A stretch of DNA of 64,000 nt from Saccharomonospora amisosensis. GTDB lineage: Bacteria > Actinomycetota > Actinomycetes > Mycobacteriales > Pseudonocardiaceae. This document shows, in pieces, positions 19,599 through 30,146 of the stretch (the stretch's first letter is position 1; every line of letters starts with the position of its first letter). The stretch is taken from assembly GCF_011761185.1 (NCBI RefSeq), contig NZ_JAAOYM010000001.1, positions 4,588,001 to 4,652,000 of the forward strand. The letters are read 5' to 3'. The notes below the pieces were generated by a model. It had not been told where the DNA came from. It did not search any database and saw nothing but the letters and a program-made list of their open reading frames with translations. Made by a program: the position numbers and the translations under genes.

Positions 19599-20570
19599 TC
19601 AACTGGTTGGATCGGCGAACTCCACCGAAGCCCCGTAACCGGGGCTTCGTCCCGACTCACTGCCGGTGCTGTCGTCGGTGGACGAACTCGGCGAAGTGGG
19701 CGTGGTGGAACTCGGCGGTGCGGTGGTGGAACTCGTGGAGGTACTGTCCGGCTCGGCCGGAAGCGGCTCCACCTGCGGTGACGTCGGCGTGGTCGGCGAT
19801 GAGTCGGTAGAACTGGACGTGCTGTCGCTCGTAGTAGTCGGGCTGGTGCTGGTGTTGCGGTCTTCCTGAGGCTCTTCCAGCTGAGCCAGCAGCTCGGTGT
19901 GACGTGCCTTGAGCTGAACCAGCTCCTCCTCTGCAGTCACCTGTTGCAGCGTGCGCTCAGCCTGTTGCAGTGCCCTGCGGGCGTCGTCGTAGCGCTCCTG
20001 CGCGATGGCGAGATAGGCCTTTTGCAGATCCGTACGCACCGATGCCGCGGCCTCCACCGAACGGGCGTGGTCGGCGTAGAGCACCTTGCTCAGGCCCCAG
20101 AGTGTGTCGCCGGGTTGGGCGTCGCGAGCGGCCAGGGCTGTGCCCGTGAACCCGATGGCGAGCACCGCCGCGGCCGCGGCGACGGGTACGAGCATGCGTC
20201 TGCGCACACGAGCGCCCTTGCGTCTAGCAAGCGAGGCGGTTCTTACCGCGGTGGTGGCGGCGGGCACATCGACGAGTTCCGGGATGGGCTCGCTGTCGAT
20301 GTCGCGCCGCCATGCCAGCAACAACGCGTTGAGCTCGTGATCTCCGAACTCGTCCGCGACACGGGGGTCGGAGCCGCCGAGAGCGTCCAGCAACGCATCA
20401 TCGGCCTGGATAGCGGAAAGCTCCGACGCCGAAGCCGCCGACTCGTGGCCGGAAGGGCCGTGCTGCCGCCGCGAGGGCACCGACCCGTCCGCAGGGCCGG
20501 ACCCGGTGTTCGGCCCGTTCGCGTCGCCGTTGAGCTCGTGCTCGTGGTTGTCGTCGTCGCGTTCCGCCAC
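19599..20570 (-). CDS. rsdA: Anti-sigma-D factor RsdA
   Basis: 323 residues from GTG 20570, which directly abuts the sigD stop codon. The N-terminal cytoplasmic region carries IQADDALLDALGG, the RsdA sigma-binding segment, then AWRRDIDSEP. A membrane helix (LVPVAAAAAVLAIGFTGTALA) follows near residue 130. Outside come a helical stretch with ARRALQQAERTLQQV and a long Ser/Thr/Pro-rich tail. The gene pair and orientation match Rv3413c-Rv3414c. RsdA holds SigD inactive at the membrane until it is proteolysed. Confidence 0.92.
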   Translation of the reverse strand: MAERDDDNHEHELNGDANGPNTGSGPADGSVPSRRQHGPSGHESAASASELSAIQADDALLDALGGSDPRVADEFGDHELNALLLAWRRDIDSEPIPELVDVPAATTAVRTASLARRKGARVRRRMLVPVAAAAAVLAIGFTGTALAARDAQPGDTLWGLSKVLYADHARSVEAAASVRTDLQKAYLAIAQERYDDARRALQQAERTLQQVTAEEELVQLKARHTELLAQLEEPQEDRNTSTSPTTTSDSTSSSTDSSPTTPTSPQVEPLPAEPDSTSTSSTTAPPSSTTPTSPSSSTDDSTGSESGRSPGYGASVEFADPTS

Positions 20571-21143
20571 TCAGACCACCTCCTCAGCGGCCAGTGCCTT
20601 GCGTAGTCGCGCCAGGGCACGATGCTGGGCGACCCTGACCGCGCCGGGCGTCGAACCCACGGCCTCGGCGGTCTCTTCAGCGGAAAGACCGACGACCACA
20701 CGCAACACCACGATCTCGCGTTGTTTCTCCGGCAGGACCTGCAGCAACTGCGACATCCGTTCGTTCAGCTCGCCCTGTAGAGCCCGCTGTTCGGGGCCGA
20801 CACCGCCTTCGATCTCGTCCGGGAGCTCCGCGACAGGTTCTGCCCGGTTCCGAGCGGCCGCGCGGTGCGCGTCGGCCACCTTGTGTTGGGCGATTCCGTA
20901 GACGAAAGCCAGGAAAGGGCGGCCTTGATCACGGTACGAGGGCAATGCCGTGAGCACCGCGAGACACACCTCCTGGGCTACGTCGTCCGCCGAGGCGAAC
21001 GAGCGTTCCTGCCTGCCTACCCTGGCACGGCAATACCGCACCACAAGAGGACGGATAGCGGCCAGCAGCCGCTCGACTGCTTGAGGATCACCCTCGACAG
21101 CGGCGGCGACTGATTCGTCTAGTCCATCCCCCACAGTGGCCAT
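20571..21143 (-). CDS. sigD: ECF sigma factor SigD
   Basis: 190 residues from ATG 21143; upstream in-frame starts lack better support. Region 2 is seen in RPLVVRYCRARVG and ADDVAQEVCLAVLTALPSYRDQG with FVYGIAQHKVADAHR. Region 4 is LPEKQREIVVLRVVVGLSAEETAEAVGSTPGAVRVAQHRALARLR. It directs RNA polymerase to a stress or starvation regulon and is restrained by RsdA, encoded immediately downstream. The pair is certainly cotranscribed. Confidence 0.95.
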   Translation of the reverse strand: MATVGDGLDESVAAAVEGDPQAVERLLAAIRPLVVRYCRARVGRQERSFASADDVAQEVCLAVLTALPSYRDQGRPFLAFVYGIAQHKVADAHRAAARNRAEPVAELPDEIEGGVGPEQRALQGELNERMSQLLQVLPEKQREIVVLRVVVGLSAEETAEAVGSTPGAVRVAQHRALARLRKALAAEEVV

Positions 21144-21448
21144 CGCAGACAACAGTCCCGGTGTTACGTCAGGCGTGCAAAGAAGCCGACGCGCGAAACG
21201 CGAGTCCCTCACGCCGGTGACAACTACCGTACCTTCCGGCACCGCGCTTTTCGTTCACGGTCGACCCTTGGCGCCTCCTGCACCTCGCAAGCTGCGAAGA
21301 TGCGACCGTATCAGCCTTTGTCCAGGCTTCAACAACGTCGCGCCTGGTGGGCGTCAGACGGTAGCGACACGAGCACGCCACACCGGTCTCACCGATGTGG
21401 CGTGCCACTTTGGAGGGGATACGAGTTCCGGCCGTACGCCCGAGGGCC
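21144..21448. other. 305-bp gap between sigD and bldM
   Basis: No coding region with family support is seen on either strand. It should contain the sigD promoter at its left end and the bldM 3' hairpin at 21373-21405. I recognise no other element. Confidence 0.5.
21373..21405 (-). terminator. Hairpin downstream of bldM
   Basis: GCACGCCACA (21373-21382) and TGTGGCGTGC (21396-21405) form a perfect 10-bp stem around a 13-nt loop, 44 bp past the bldM stop. There is no U-tract on the minus strand, as is common in this group. Confidence 0.6.
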
Positions 21449-22045
21449 TCAGGATACGAGCCCACGGCGGAAGCCGTGTGCGACTGCCTGCGCGCGGTCG
21501 CGGACGCCGAGCTTGCGGAACAGCCGTCGCGCGTGCGTCTTGACCGTGTCCTCGGACAGGTAGAGTTCACGACCGATCTGTCCGTTGCTCTTGCCCTGGC
21601 TCATGCCGCGCAGCACCTGCAGCTCGCGCTCAGTCAGCTGCACACCGGGATCGGAGGGCTGCCGCGGGGCGGGTACCGAGGTGCTGGCGAGCGTGTGGGC
21701 CAGCGCGGCCACCAACTCGGGACGGGAGGCGTCCCAACGGAGGTAGCCACGCGCACCACCCGCGATGGCCGCGGCGATACTGCCCGCGTCGTCGGGGGCG
21801 CCGAACACGATCACGTTGGCCTGCGGGTTGGCCGACACGAGCCTGCGAGTGGCTTCCACACCGGTGGGAACAGCGCGCTGCGTGCCCACGAGCACCACGT
21901 CGACCGGCTGCCGGGAATACCTGGCAAGCAACTCGTCACCGTGCGCTACACAGTCGATACGACTGACGCCGGAAACGGCGGACATCACGCGGGTCAGCCC
22001 TTCGCGAACACTGCGTCGGTCGTCGCAAATCAAGACCGTCGTCAC
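21449..22045 (-). CDS. bldM: BldM-type developmental regulator, atypical receiver
   Basis: 198 residues. The LuxR-type C-terminus (LTERELQVLRGMSQGKSNGQIGREL, LSEDTVKTHARRLFRKLG, then AVAHGFRRGLVS) matches Streptomyces BldM closely. The gene's place between a sigma factor and a whiB gene near groES also matches. Receiver acidic residues Asp8-Asp9 are present, but the phospho-acceptor position 54 is Gly (VLVGTQ) and the switch Lys is replaced (YLRWD). It therefore probably works without phosphorylation. BldM controls aerial-growth and sporulation genes in Streptomyces, alone or with WhiI. Confidence 0.88.
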   Translation of the reverse strand: MTTVLICDDRRSVREGLTRVMSAVSGVSRIDCVAHGDELLARYSRQPVDVVLVGTQRAVPTGVEATRRLVSANPQANVIVFGAPDDAGSIAAAIAGGARGYLRWDASRPELVAALAHTLASTSVPAPRQPSDPGVQLTERELQVLRGMSQGKSNGQIGRELYLSEDTVKTHARRLFRKLGVRDRAQAVAHGFRRGLVS

Positions 22046-22185
22046 GGGGTTTCCTTCCTGCAGCCGGGTGACATTCCATATCCCCTATCGGACGCTTTAG
22101 GTTCCACCTTGACACGATCTGGTGGCTTTTTTTGGAGAAACCCTCGCCCGGATGTCGGTATGGGCGATGTGCCGCAGGTAACAGC

Positions 22186-23115
22186 CTAGATCGGGACCCA
22201 TGGCGAGCGAAATGCCAACCGCTTTCCGGTCGGGTCGGCGGCCGGTAACAGAGCGTGTAACTCACGGGTAACCCTGGATCGATTCCATTCGGCCGTGGCG
22301 GGATCCAGGTCGGCGGCCAACAATCTGGCGGGCCACGTCAGCGAGCGAAGCTCCCAGTTGTCCGCCGCGTCCAGCGCGGAGCCGACGAGAGCGCCCGCAC
22401 GCTGGCGGGCGCCCGGGTCGCCGGTGGCCGCCAGCGCGGCCGCCAGCACGAGTTGGGACTTCACCAAATGCCGAGCGGCGCCCCGCTGCCGTGACAGCCC
22501 CACAGCACGTTTCGCGGGCAAAACGGCATCCCCGGCCAAGCCACGGGCCAACGAGAGTTCCGCTGTGACCCAGCACGTCCGCACTTCGGCACGCCACCCC
22601 GCGCGCGGCGACAGCGCCTGCTCCAGTAGCCGCTGCGCCGCACCGAACCTGCCGAGGGCGAGGTTGTCCGCCGCGAGCCCCAGGAACGCGTCGGCGAGCG
22701 CGCCCGCCGGATCGAGGCCGTCCTCGTCGGCGTCTCCGGTGGCCACGGCCGCCCGCGCAAGGGCCGCACCGTCGAACGGTAGGGCGGCGGCGTGCCCGCC
22801 CAACTGGCGGCGGTGCGAGGCGAACGTCGCTCCCGCGAGCGCGGCCGACAGTGGGTCCCTGCCCCTGATGAGCGGCTGCAGTAGCGTCGTCGCCGCCGCA
22901 TAGCGACCGCGCGCGCCAAGCAGCACTGCCGCCAACCACTGGGATCGCGGCGTCGTGGCGGCGGTCAACGCTCGGTCGGTGATCGCGGGTGCGTCGCCGA
23001 ACGCGGCGTGGCGCAACACTGCTTCGCTCACAGGCACGGGTCCATCGTCGTCGAGTGCAACCGGGTGATGGGCGCGGGCCTCGGATCCACGGCGAGTGAG
23101 GATCGAACGAAGCAC
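22186..23115 (-). CDS. Rv3415c-like helical-repeat protein of unknown function
   Basis: 309 residues from GTG 23115. Ala/Leu-rich, soluble, built of consecutive helix pairs (for example WLAAVLLGARGRYAAATTLLQPL and NLALGRFGAAQRLLEQALSP), so TPR-like. The same kind of protein lies between sigD and whiB3 in M. tuberculosis (Rv3415c). No catalytic motif is seen. One copy of the dispersed palindrome at 22508-22525 lies inside the frame and encodes LPAKRA. Confidence 0.75.
   Translation of the reverse strand: MLRSILTRRGSEARAHHPVALDDDGPVPVSEAVLRHAAFGDAPAITDRALTAATTPRSQWLAAVLLGARGRYAAATTLLQPLIRGRDPLSAALAGATFASHRRQLGGHAAALPFDGAALARAAVATGDADEDGLDPAGALADAFLGLAADNLALGRFGAAQRLLEQALSPRAGWRAEVRTCWVTAELSLARGLAGDAVLPAKRAVGLSRQRGAARHLVKSQLVLAAALAATGDPGARQRAGALVGSALDAADNWELRSLTWPARLLAADLDPATAEWNRSRVTRELHALLPAADPTGKRLAFRSPWVPI
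22508..22525. repeat. 18-bp palindromic repeat, copy 3 (inside a gene)
   Basis: CGTTTCGCGGGCAAAACG, identical to copy 2, here within the coding frame of the Rv3415c-like gene. Confidence 0.75.
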
Positions 23116-23353
23116 CCACTATTCCCATGTAGATCAATATCCGCGGCCGGAAAACGAAGATCAAAAAGGGCTCCGTTCAGCTATCGGACCTCCCACGGTT
23201 GGGTGAGACCACTAACGGCTGAATTGATCCCAAGCCCTTGAACAACAGTTCTCGCACTTCTAGCGTTACGGCCGTTGCACCAAATGGAGTAGTCGCACAG
23301 GTACAACTGCATGAATCCGGCCGCGTGGGGTCGGATATCGGAGGCGGTCAACG

Positions 23354-23656
23354 ATGGCAGACACGCGCAGACTCCCTGGCCCGAACGCGGATGTTTGGGA
23401 CTGGCAACTGGAGGGGGCATGCAGGGGGATGGACAGCGGTTCTTTCTTTCACCCTGACGGGGAAAGGGGGCCGGCGAGAGCAAGGCGGGAGGCACGGGCC
23501 AAGGCGATCTGCCATACATGCCCTGTGCTGCGGATTTGTCGGGAACACGCGCTCGCGGTGCACGAGCCGTACGGCATCTGGGGCGGCCTTTCGGAATCGG
23601 AACGGGAGACGATCATCAGGTCGCAGAAGCGTGCGTTGACCCTGACAGGACACTAG
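23354..23656 (+). CDS. whiB3: WhiB-family iron-sulfur regulator (WhiB3/WhiD position)
   Basis: 100 residues from ATG 23354, with GGAGG 9 nt upstream. Four cluster-ligating cysteines are at 23, 53, 56 and 62 (C-x29-C-x2-C-x5-C), followed by the GIWGG turn and a basic C-terminus QKRALT for DNA binding. The size and the place next to bldM and groEL fit whiD of Streptomyces and whiB3 of Mycobacterium. It is a redox-responsive transcription factor that usually works with the primary sigma factor. Confidence 0.92.
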   Translation: MADTRRLPGPNADVWDWQLEGACRGMDSGSFFHPDGERGPARARREARAKAICHTCPVLRICREHALAVHEPYGIWGGLSESERETIIRSQKRALTLTGH

Positions 23657-23667
23657 GCACACCTACC

Positions 23668-23705
23668 GAAACGGAGGGCACCCGTGGGGGGATGCCCTCC
23701 GTTTC
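23668..23705 (+). terminator. whiB terminator
   Basis: GAAACGGAGGGCA (23668-23680) and TGCCCTCCGTTTC (23693-23705) make a perfect 13-bp stem with a 12-nt loop and a T-rich 3' side, 11 bp after the whiB stop. Confidence 0.85.
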
Positions 23706-23735
23706 TCATTTGCCTGCTCGCGCGCCCTGAAACCA

Positions 23736-23753
23736 CGGTTAGCCCGCGAAACG
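23736..23753. repeat. 18-bp palindromic repeat, copy 4
   Basis: CGGTTAGCCCGCGAAACG, between the whiB terminator and the shared terminator of groEL. It is not near a promoter. Confidence 0.85.
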
Positions 23754-23771
23754 CACTCGGCGAACGATGGG

Positions 23772-23824
23772 CCGAAACGGCAGGGGCGGCACCCGCTCGG
23801 CGGGTGCCGCCCCTGCCGTTTCGG
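23772..23824. terminator. 24-bp-stem terminator between whiB and groEL
   Basis: A perfect 24-bp stem: the left arm at 23772-23795 begins CCGAAACGGCAGGGG, the right arm is 23801-23824, and the loop is CTCGG. It lies 22 bp past the groEL stop between convergent genes and can serve both directions. Confidence 0.85.
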
Positions 23825-23846
23825 TGGCTGTAAGCGCGGCAGGCAC

Positions 23847-25531
<1,685 letters not shown>

Positions 25532-25548
25532 ATCGCGTACGCAGGTCG

Positions 25549-25842
25549 TCAGTTGATGACGGCCAGCACATCGCGGGCGGACAGGATCAAGTAGTCCTCG
25601 CCGTTGTACTTGACCTCGGTGCCGCCGTACTTGGAGTAGATGACGACGTCGCCTTCCTTGACGTCCATCGGGACGCGGTTGCCCTTGTCGTCGATGCGGC
25701 CCGGGCCGACGGCCAGGACCTTGCCCTCCTGGGGCTTTTCCTTCGCGGTGTCGGGGATGACGAGGCCGGACGCCGTCGTCTCCTCGGCCTCGCTCGTCTG
25801 GACAACGATCTTGTCCTCGAGCGGCTTGATGTTCACGCTCAC
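25549..25842 (-). CDS. groES: 10-kDa co-chaperonin GroES
   Basis: 97 residues from GTG 25842 (GGAGGT just upstream). It forms the heptameric lid of the GroEL cage. [12 protein letters not shown] start, mobile loop [37 protein letters not shown], and the DVLAVIN end are all typical. It is first gene of groES-groEL, 106 bp downstream of a CIRCE operator. Confidence 0.97.
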   Translation of the reverse strand: MSVNIKPLEDKIVVQTSEAEETTASGLVIPDTAKEKPQEGKVLAVGPGRIDDKGNRVPMDVKEGDVVIYSKYGGTEVKYNGEDYLILSARDVLAVIN

Positions 25843-25948
25843 CGGATTGACCTCCACGGGTCCGTCGAAAGCGTTGGCAGGTACCTAGTTGGGTACGGCT
25901 CCTACCACCCCGCCGTCGCGGGTGCCGGGGCGTGTGTGGTGCCGTGCG

Positions 25949-25975
25949 ATTAGCACTCTACTGACTTGAGTGCTA
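25949..25975. promoter_or_regulatory. CIRCE operator (HrcA-binding site)
   Basis: TTAGCACTC at 25949-25957, nine spacer bases, then GAGTGCTAG at 25967-25975. This matches the CIRCE inverted repeat with one deviation at the last base. It predicts HrcA repression of groES-groEL. Confidence 0.93.
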
Positions 25976-26117
25976 GCCGCGCAACCAGGGGCGACATCGG
26001 GCGATTCGCACCCACCCAACGTTCATCGACTGCTCACTCGCAGGGGCAGCAACTGTCATCCTGCCAATGCAGGCTGTGCGGGTTCTGGCTGGTAGGCACC
26101 ACGTTGGGAGTCAATCC

Positions 26118-27728
26118 GTGCCCGCATCAGGTGAAAATGAGTCCTTCACGTCAACACGTCGTCATGTACTCGTAGGAGGGGCCGCGGTCGGGGCCGCAGC
26201 GCTCACCACGACCCTGCCGAGCACCGTCGCGGCAGCCGCACCGTCTCCGGTGCGCTCCGGACCCCATGGCGGGGACCCCTTCACCCTCGGCGTCGCATCC
26301 GGCGAGCCCGACAACCACAGCGTGGTGTTGTGGACTCGCCTCGCCCGCGACCCGCTGGCCGAGGACGGGCTCGGTGGGATGGGATCACGCACCGTCGAGG
26401 TCGACTGGGAAATCGCGCGCGACGAGCGGTTCCGGCACATCGTGCGCCGCGGCCGGGAGCGCACCGGTCCCGACGCAGGCTTCGCGGTGCACGCCGAGGT
26501 CGCGGGACTGGCGCCCGGCCGCGAGTACTTCTACCGGTTCCGCCACGGCCGCCACGTCTCCCGGCCTGGCCGGACCCGCACCGCGCCACCGGTCGGTGTT
26601 CTCGGCTCCGGGCTCACGATGAGCTTCGCCTCCTGCTCGCAGTTCGAGCACGGCTACTTCACCGCCTACCGGTACCTCGCCGCAGACGAGCCCGACCTGG
26701 TGCTGCACCTGGGCGACTACATCTACGAGTACAGGCCGCAGGTCTACATCTCTCCCGACGGCAACGTTCGTGATCATGCCGGCCCGGAGACCGAGACCCT
26801 GGCCAACTACCGGCAGCGCTACGGGCAGTACCGGACCGACGCCGACCTGCAGGCAGCACACGCCATCGCCCCGTGGCTGGTCGTGCCTGACGACCACGAA
26901 GTGGACAACAACTGGGCGGGCGACATCTACGAGAAGCCGAACATCCCGCAACCCGACTTCCTGCAGCGCAGGGCGAACGCCTTCCGGGCGTACTACGAGA
27001 ACATGCCGCTGCGCCGCCGCAACATGCCGCAGGGCTCCAACATCCGCCTCTACCGCTCGGTCGCGTGGGGCTCACTCGCCAACTTCCACATGCTCGACAC
27101 CAGGCAGTACCGCGACGACCAGGCCTGCCGCGACGGCTGGAAGGTTTGCGAGGACTCCGCCGATCCCGCGAGGACGATCACGGGTGCCGACCAGGAGGCC
27201 TGGCTGCTCGAGCAGTTCCGCCGGTCACGCGCTCGCTGGGACGTGCTGGGTCAGCAGGTGTTCTTCGCCCGTAGGGTCAGTGGCTCCGGGGCCAACAGCA
27301 TGGACGCCTGGGACGGTTACAAGGGTTCCCAGGAGCGCATCGCCGAAGGCTGGCTTGAGGCGGGCGTGCGCAACCCCGTGGTACTCACCGGCGACGTGCA
27401 CACCCACTGGGCGAACGAGTTGAAGGAGAACTACGCCGACCCTGACAGCCGGGTGATCGGCACCGAGCTGGTGACCAGTTCCATCAGCTCGGGTGGCAAC
27501 GGCGCCGACTCCGACCCTGCCGACGACCCCAACCTGCGACGCAACCCGCACATCAAGTTCCGCAACGCCCAGCGCGGTTATGTGCGCACGCGGATCACCC
27601 GCGACGAGCTGCGGGCCGACTTCCGAGTGGTGGAGCGCGTCACCGAGCCAGGTGCGCCTGCGCGTACGCGGGCGTCCTTCGTGATCGCCGACCGTCACCC
27701 CGGGCTTTCGGAGGTACAGCCCGGTTGA
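26118..27728 (+). CDS. phoD: PhoD-type alkaline phosphatase, Tat-exported
   Basis: 536 residues from GTG 26118 (GGGAG 8 nt upstream). A twin-arginine signal TSTRRHVLVGGAAVGAAAL lies near residues 12-30. The PhoD N-terminal domain follows (FTLGVASGEPDNHSVVLWTRL), then the metallophosphatase core: SFASCSQFEHGYFTAYRYLA, HLGDYIYEY, VPDDHEVDNNW and LTGDVHTHW. These carry the residues that bind the Ca/Fe centre in the family. It is a secreted or wall-associated phosphomonoesterase or diesterase for phosphate acquisition or wall turnover. The stop codon abuts the tsaD stop on the other strand. Confidence 0.93.
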   Translation: MPASGENESFTSTRRHVLVGGAAVGAAALTTTLPSTVAAAAPSPVRSGPHGGDPFTLGVASGEPDNHSVVLWTRLARDPLAEDGLGGMGSRTVEVDWEIARDERFRHIVRRGRERTGPDAGFAVHAEVAGLAPGREYFYRFRHGRHVSRPGRTRTAPPVGVLGSGLTMSFASCSQFEHGYFTAYRYLAADEPDLVLHLGDYIYEYRPQVYISPDGNVRDHAGPETETLANYRQRYGQYRTDADLQAAHAIAPWLVVPDDHEVDNNWAGDIYEKPNIPQPDFLQRRANAFRAYYENMPLRRRNMPQGSNIRLYRSVAWGSLANFHMLDTRQYRDDQACRDGWKVCEDSADPARTITGADQEAWLLEQFRRSRARWDVLGQQVFFARRVSGSGANSMDAWDGYKGSQERIAEGWLEAGVRNPVVLTGDVHTHWANELKENYADPDSRVIGTELVTSSISSGGNGADSDPADDPNLRRNPHIKFRNAQRGYVRTRITRDELRADFRVVERVTEPGAPARTRASFVIADRHPGLSEVQPG

Positions 27729-28775
27729 TCACAGGGACACGGTGCTGACCGGCAACGCCGGGTTGGCGGAGAGGTCCATGGCGCTCGGCGCGCAACCAGC
27801 CGCGACCACGTGCGCGCCGAGCGCCGCGATCATCGCCCCGTTGTCGGTACACAGCCGGGGCCGGGGTACGCGAAGCTCGATGCCCGCCTCGGCGCACCGC
27901 TGCCTGGCCAGCGCCGAAAGGCGGGAGTTCGCAGCCACCCCGCCGGAGATGACAAGCGTTCCGATGCCGGACTCGGTCGCCGCCCGCACCGCTTTCGCCG
28001 TGAGCACGTCCGCGACCGCCTCCTGGAACGACGCGGCCACGTCAGCGACCGGCACCTGCTCACCACGCGACTCCGCGGCTTCGACCCACCGCGCCACCGC
28101 GGTCTTCAACCCGGAGAAGGAGAAATCGAACTTCGCGTCACGGGGGCCTGTCATGCCGCGCGGGAACGTGATGGCCTGCGCATCACCGCTCTTCGCCGCC
28201 TTGTCGATGGGCGGGCCGCCGGGATAGGGCAGCCCCAGAAGCCTCGCCACCTTGTCGTAGGCCTCGCCTGCCGCGTCGTCGACGGTCGAGCCGATTTCGG
28301 TGATCTTCGAAGCGATGTGGTCAACCCGCAGCAGCTGGGTGTGGCCACCGGAGACGAGCAACGCCAGGCACGGCGAAGGCAGTGGCCCGTGCTCCAACGT
28401 GTCGACAGCGATGTGGCCCGCGAGGTGGTTGACGCCGTACAGCGGCACGTCAAGCGCCGCCGCGTACGCCTTGGCCGCTGCAACGCCAACCAGTAGCGCA
28501 CCGGCGAGCCCCGGTCCGACCGTAACGGCGACCGCGTCCACGTCCGACAGTTCCAGCCCAGCACTTTGGAAAGCGCGACGAACGGTCGGCGCCATCGCCT
28601 CGAGGTGAGCTCTGCTGGCCACCTCCGGTACCACACCGCCGAAGCGGGCATGCTCCTCCACACTGGAGGCAACCTCGTCGGCGAGCAGTTCCACGGTGCC
28701 GTCGTCGTGCAGCCGCACGAGACCGACACCCGTCTCGTCGCAAGAAGTCTCGACTCCCATGATGATCGATGGCAT
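27729..28775 (-). CDS. tsaD: tRNA N6-adenosine threonylcarbamoyltransferase TsaD
   Basis: 348 residues from ATG 28775, overlapping the rimI stop as TGATG. Kae1/Qri7 fold: [14 protein letters not shown] start, the metal-binding HLAGHI (two His), SGGHTQLL, the nucleotide-binding [32 protein letters not shown] and [12 protein letters not shown]. It transfers the threonylcarbamoyl group to A37 of ANN-reading tRNAs with TsaB and TsaE, both encoded nearby. Confidence 0.97.
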   Translation of the reverse strand: MPSIIMGVETSCDETGVGLVRLHDDGTVELLADEVASSVEEHARFGGVVPEVASRAHLEAMAPTVRRAFQSAGLELSDVDAVAVTVGPGLAGALLVGVAAAKAYAAALDVPLYGVNHLAGHIAVDTLEHGPLPSPCLALLVSGGHTQLLRVDHIASKITEIGSTVDDAAGEAYDKVARLLGLPYPGGPPIDKAAKSGDAQAITFPRGMTGPRDAKFDFSFSGLKTAVARWVEAAESRGEQVPVADVAASFQEAVADVLTAKAVRAATESGIGTLVISGGVAANSRLSALARQRCAEAGIELRVPRPRLCTDNGAMIAALGAHVVAAGCAPSAMDLSANPALPVSTVSL

Positions 28776-29248
28776 CACCCTGCCACCTCCTGTGTGCCAC
28801 GGGCCTGCCGCATCATCGTGTAGGCGTCGGCGCCCGAGGGCTGGTAGTAGCGTTTGCGCAGGCCGATCCGGCTGAAGCCGTGTCGCTCGTACAGCCTGAT
28901 GGCCGAGTCGTTGTCGGTGCGGACCTCGAGGGTCACCAGTGCGTGCAGCTCATCGGCCCTCGCCAGCAGCGCACGCAGCAGCGCGGTGCCGATGCCCTGC
29001 CCCTGGAAGTCGGGATGCACGCCGATGGTGTGCACGCTGGCCTCCCAGTCCCCCGGTGTGCCCACCATCGCCAGGCCCGCGTATCCGGCGAGTTGGTCGT
29101 CATCGGTGAGCGCGGCCAGGTAGAAGCCACCCGCCTGCAGTTCGGCGTGGAAGGCGCTCGCGCTCCACGGTGAGTCACCGGAGAACAGGATCCGCTCCAG
29201 CTCGACACAGCGGCGGATGTGCTTGCCGCGCAGCGGCTCGAGCCTCAC
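28775..29248 (-). CDS. rimI: Ribosomal protein S18 alanine acetyltransferase-like (RimI)
   Basis: 157 residues. GNAT fold with acetyl-CoA-binding [37 protein letters not shown] and [17 protein letters not shown]. It overlaps tsaB by 4 bp upstream and tsaD downstream, the standard tsaB-rimI-tsaD order. It is an N-alpha-acetyltransferase, in E. coli acting on S18; the target here is assumed by family. Confidence 0.93.
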   Translation of the reverse strand: MRLEPLRGKHIRRCVELERILFSGDSPWSASAFHAELQAGGFYLAALTDDDQLAGYAGLAMVGTPGDWEASVHTIGVHPDFQGQGIGTALLRALLARADELHALVTLEVRTDNDSAIRLYERHGFSRIGLRKRYYQPSGADAYTMMRQARGTQEVAG

Positions 29249-29859
29249 GGCACGGTCACCCGCTTTCGCGCGCCGGGCTGCGCGACGTCCGGCCTGCGCA
29301 GGTAGAGCGGGGTCAACGGTGCGGCGGGCTGATCGTTGAGTAGCGCTTCGCGCGCTGCCCGAACCAGGCCACGTGGGCTGGGGTGAGCGTGTTCGACGCG
29401 TTCGGTGAGGGAGGCGTCGAGGTCGGCAGGCCGGTCGACGTGCGGACCGTCGGTGCGGGTGCCCGCTCCGTCGTAGGCCGCCCAGTACACCTCGCGGCGC
29501 CGCGCGTCGGTGATGACGAGGAAAGGGGCACCGGCGTCAATCCCCGCGGCTATAGCGTCGAGGCTGCAGACCGGGTAGGCGGGGATGTTCAGAGCGTGCG
29601 AGAGGGCGGTGGCGGTGACAATGCCCGCTCGGAGCCCGGTGTAGGGCCCGGGCCCCACCCCGCACACGATGGCGTCGAGTTGGTCGAGGCTCGTCCCGGC
29701 ATCGCGGACGGCGTCCATGACGTGCGGGGTGAGCAACTCGCCGTGCGCGCGGGCATCGACCGTGACCCGCTCGGCGAGCACGGTCAGCCTCCCCGTGCGC
29801 ACGTCGACGACCCCGGCGGTGACCGCGGGTGTCGCGGTGTCGATGGCGAGTACAAGCAC
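29245..29859 (-). CDS. tsaB: tRNA threonylcarbamoyladenosine biosynthesis protein TsaB
   Basis: 204 residues from GTG 29859. ASKHA-fold partner of TsaD: VLAIDTATPAVTAGVVD start, GVGPGPYTGLRAGI, and VITDARRREVYWAAYD. It lacks the metal-binding His pair of TsaD, as expected. It heads tsaB-rimI-tsaD. In related genomes tsaE lies directly upstream; here an acyl-CoA synthetase gene of opposite orientation intervenes. Confidence 0.95.
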   Translation of the reverse strand: MLVLAIDTATPAVTAGVVDVRTGRLTVLAERVTVDARAHGELLTPHVMDAVRDAGTSLDQLDAIVCGVGPGPYTGLRAGIVTATALSHALNIPAYPVCSLDAIAAGIDAGAPFLVITDARRREVYWAAYDGAGTRTDGPHVDRPADLDASLTERVEHAHPSPRGLVRAAREALLNDQPAAPLTPLYLRRPDVAQPGARKRVTVP

Positions 29860-29918
29860 CCTTCGAGCCTACGACCGACCGGTGAACGACCGCCGAGCAC
29901 CTGCCGTGGCCGCGACCA

Positions 29919-29936
29919 CGTTTAGCGGGCAAACCG
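29919..29936. repeat. 18-bp palindromic repeat, copy 5
   Basis: CGTTTAGCGGGCAAACCG, 60 bp upstream of the tsaB start and inverted relative to copy 6. Confidence 0.85.
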
Positions 29937-29992
29937 CTGTACTTGCGCACGCTAAGCAATGCGGGTCCCAGGTCGGCTACGGGCCCCAACCA

Positions 29993-30010
29993 CGGTTAGC
30001 CCGCTAAACG
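29993..30010. repeat. 18-bp palindromic repeat, copy 6
   Basis: CGGTTAGCCCGCTAAACG, 137 bp upstream of the acyl-CoA synthetase start, on the left flank of that inserted gene. Confidence 0.85.
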
Positions 30011-30146
30011 CGGTTCGGGCGGTGCACCGGGCGTGCGGTCGGCCCGCCGTGGTGTGCGGGCATCATGGTCGCGGCGGCCCGTTCGTGGCGCGGGTCGCGC
30101 CCAACACTGTCGGGCTCCGGAGAACAATCGAAGGACAAGGAGACCG

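Noticed and set aside
19626-19649. Perfect 10-bp hairpin CGAAGCCCCG/CGGGGCTTCG
   Set aside because: It lies inside the rsdA coding region near its end. The hairpin at 19553-19587 is the better terminator.
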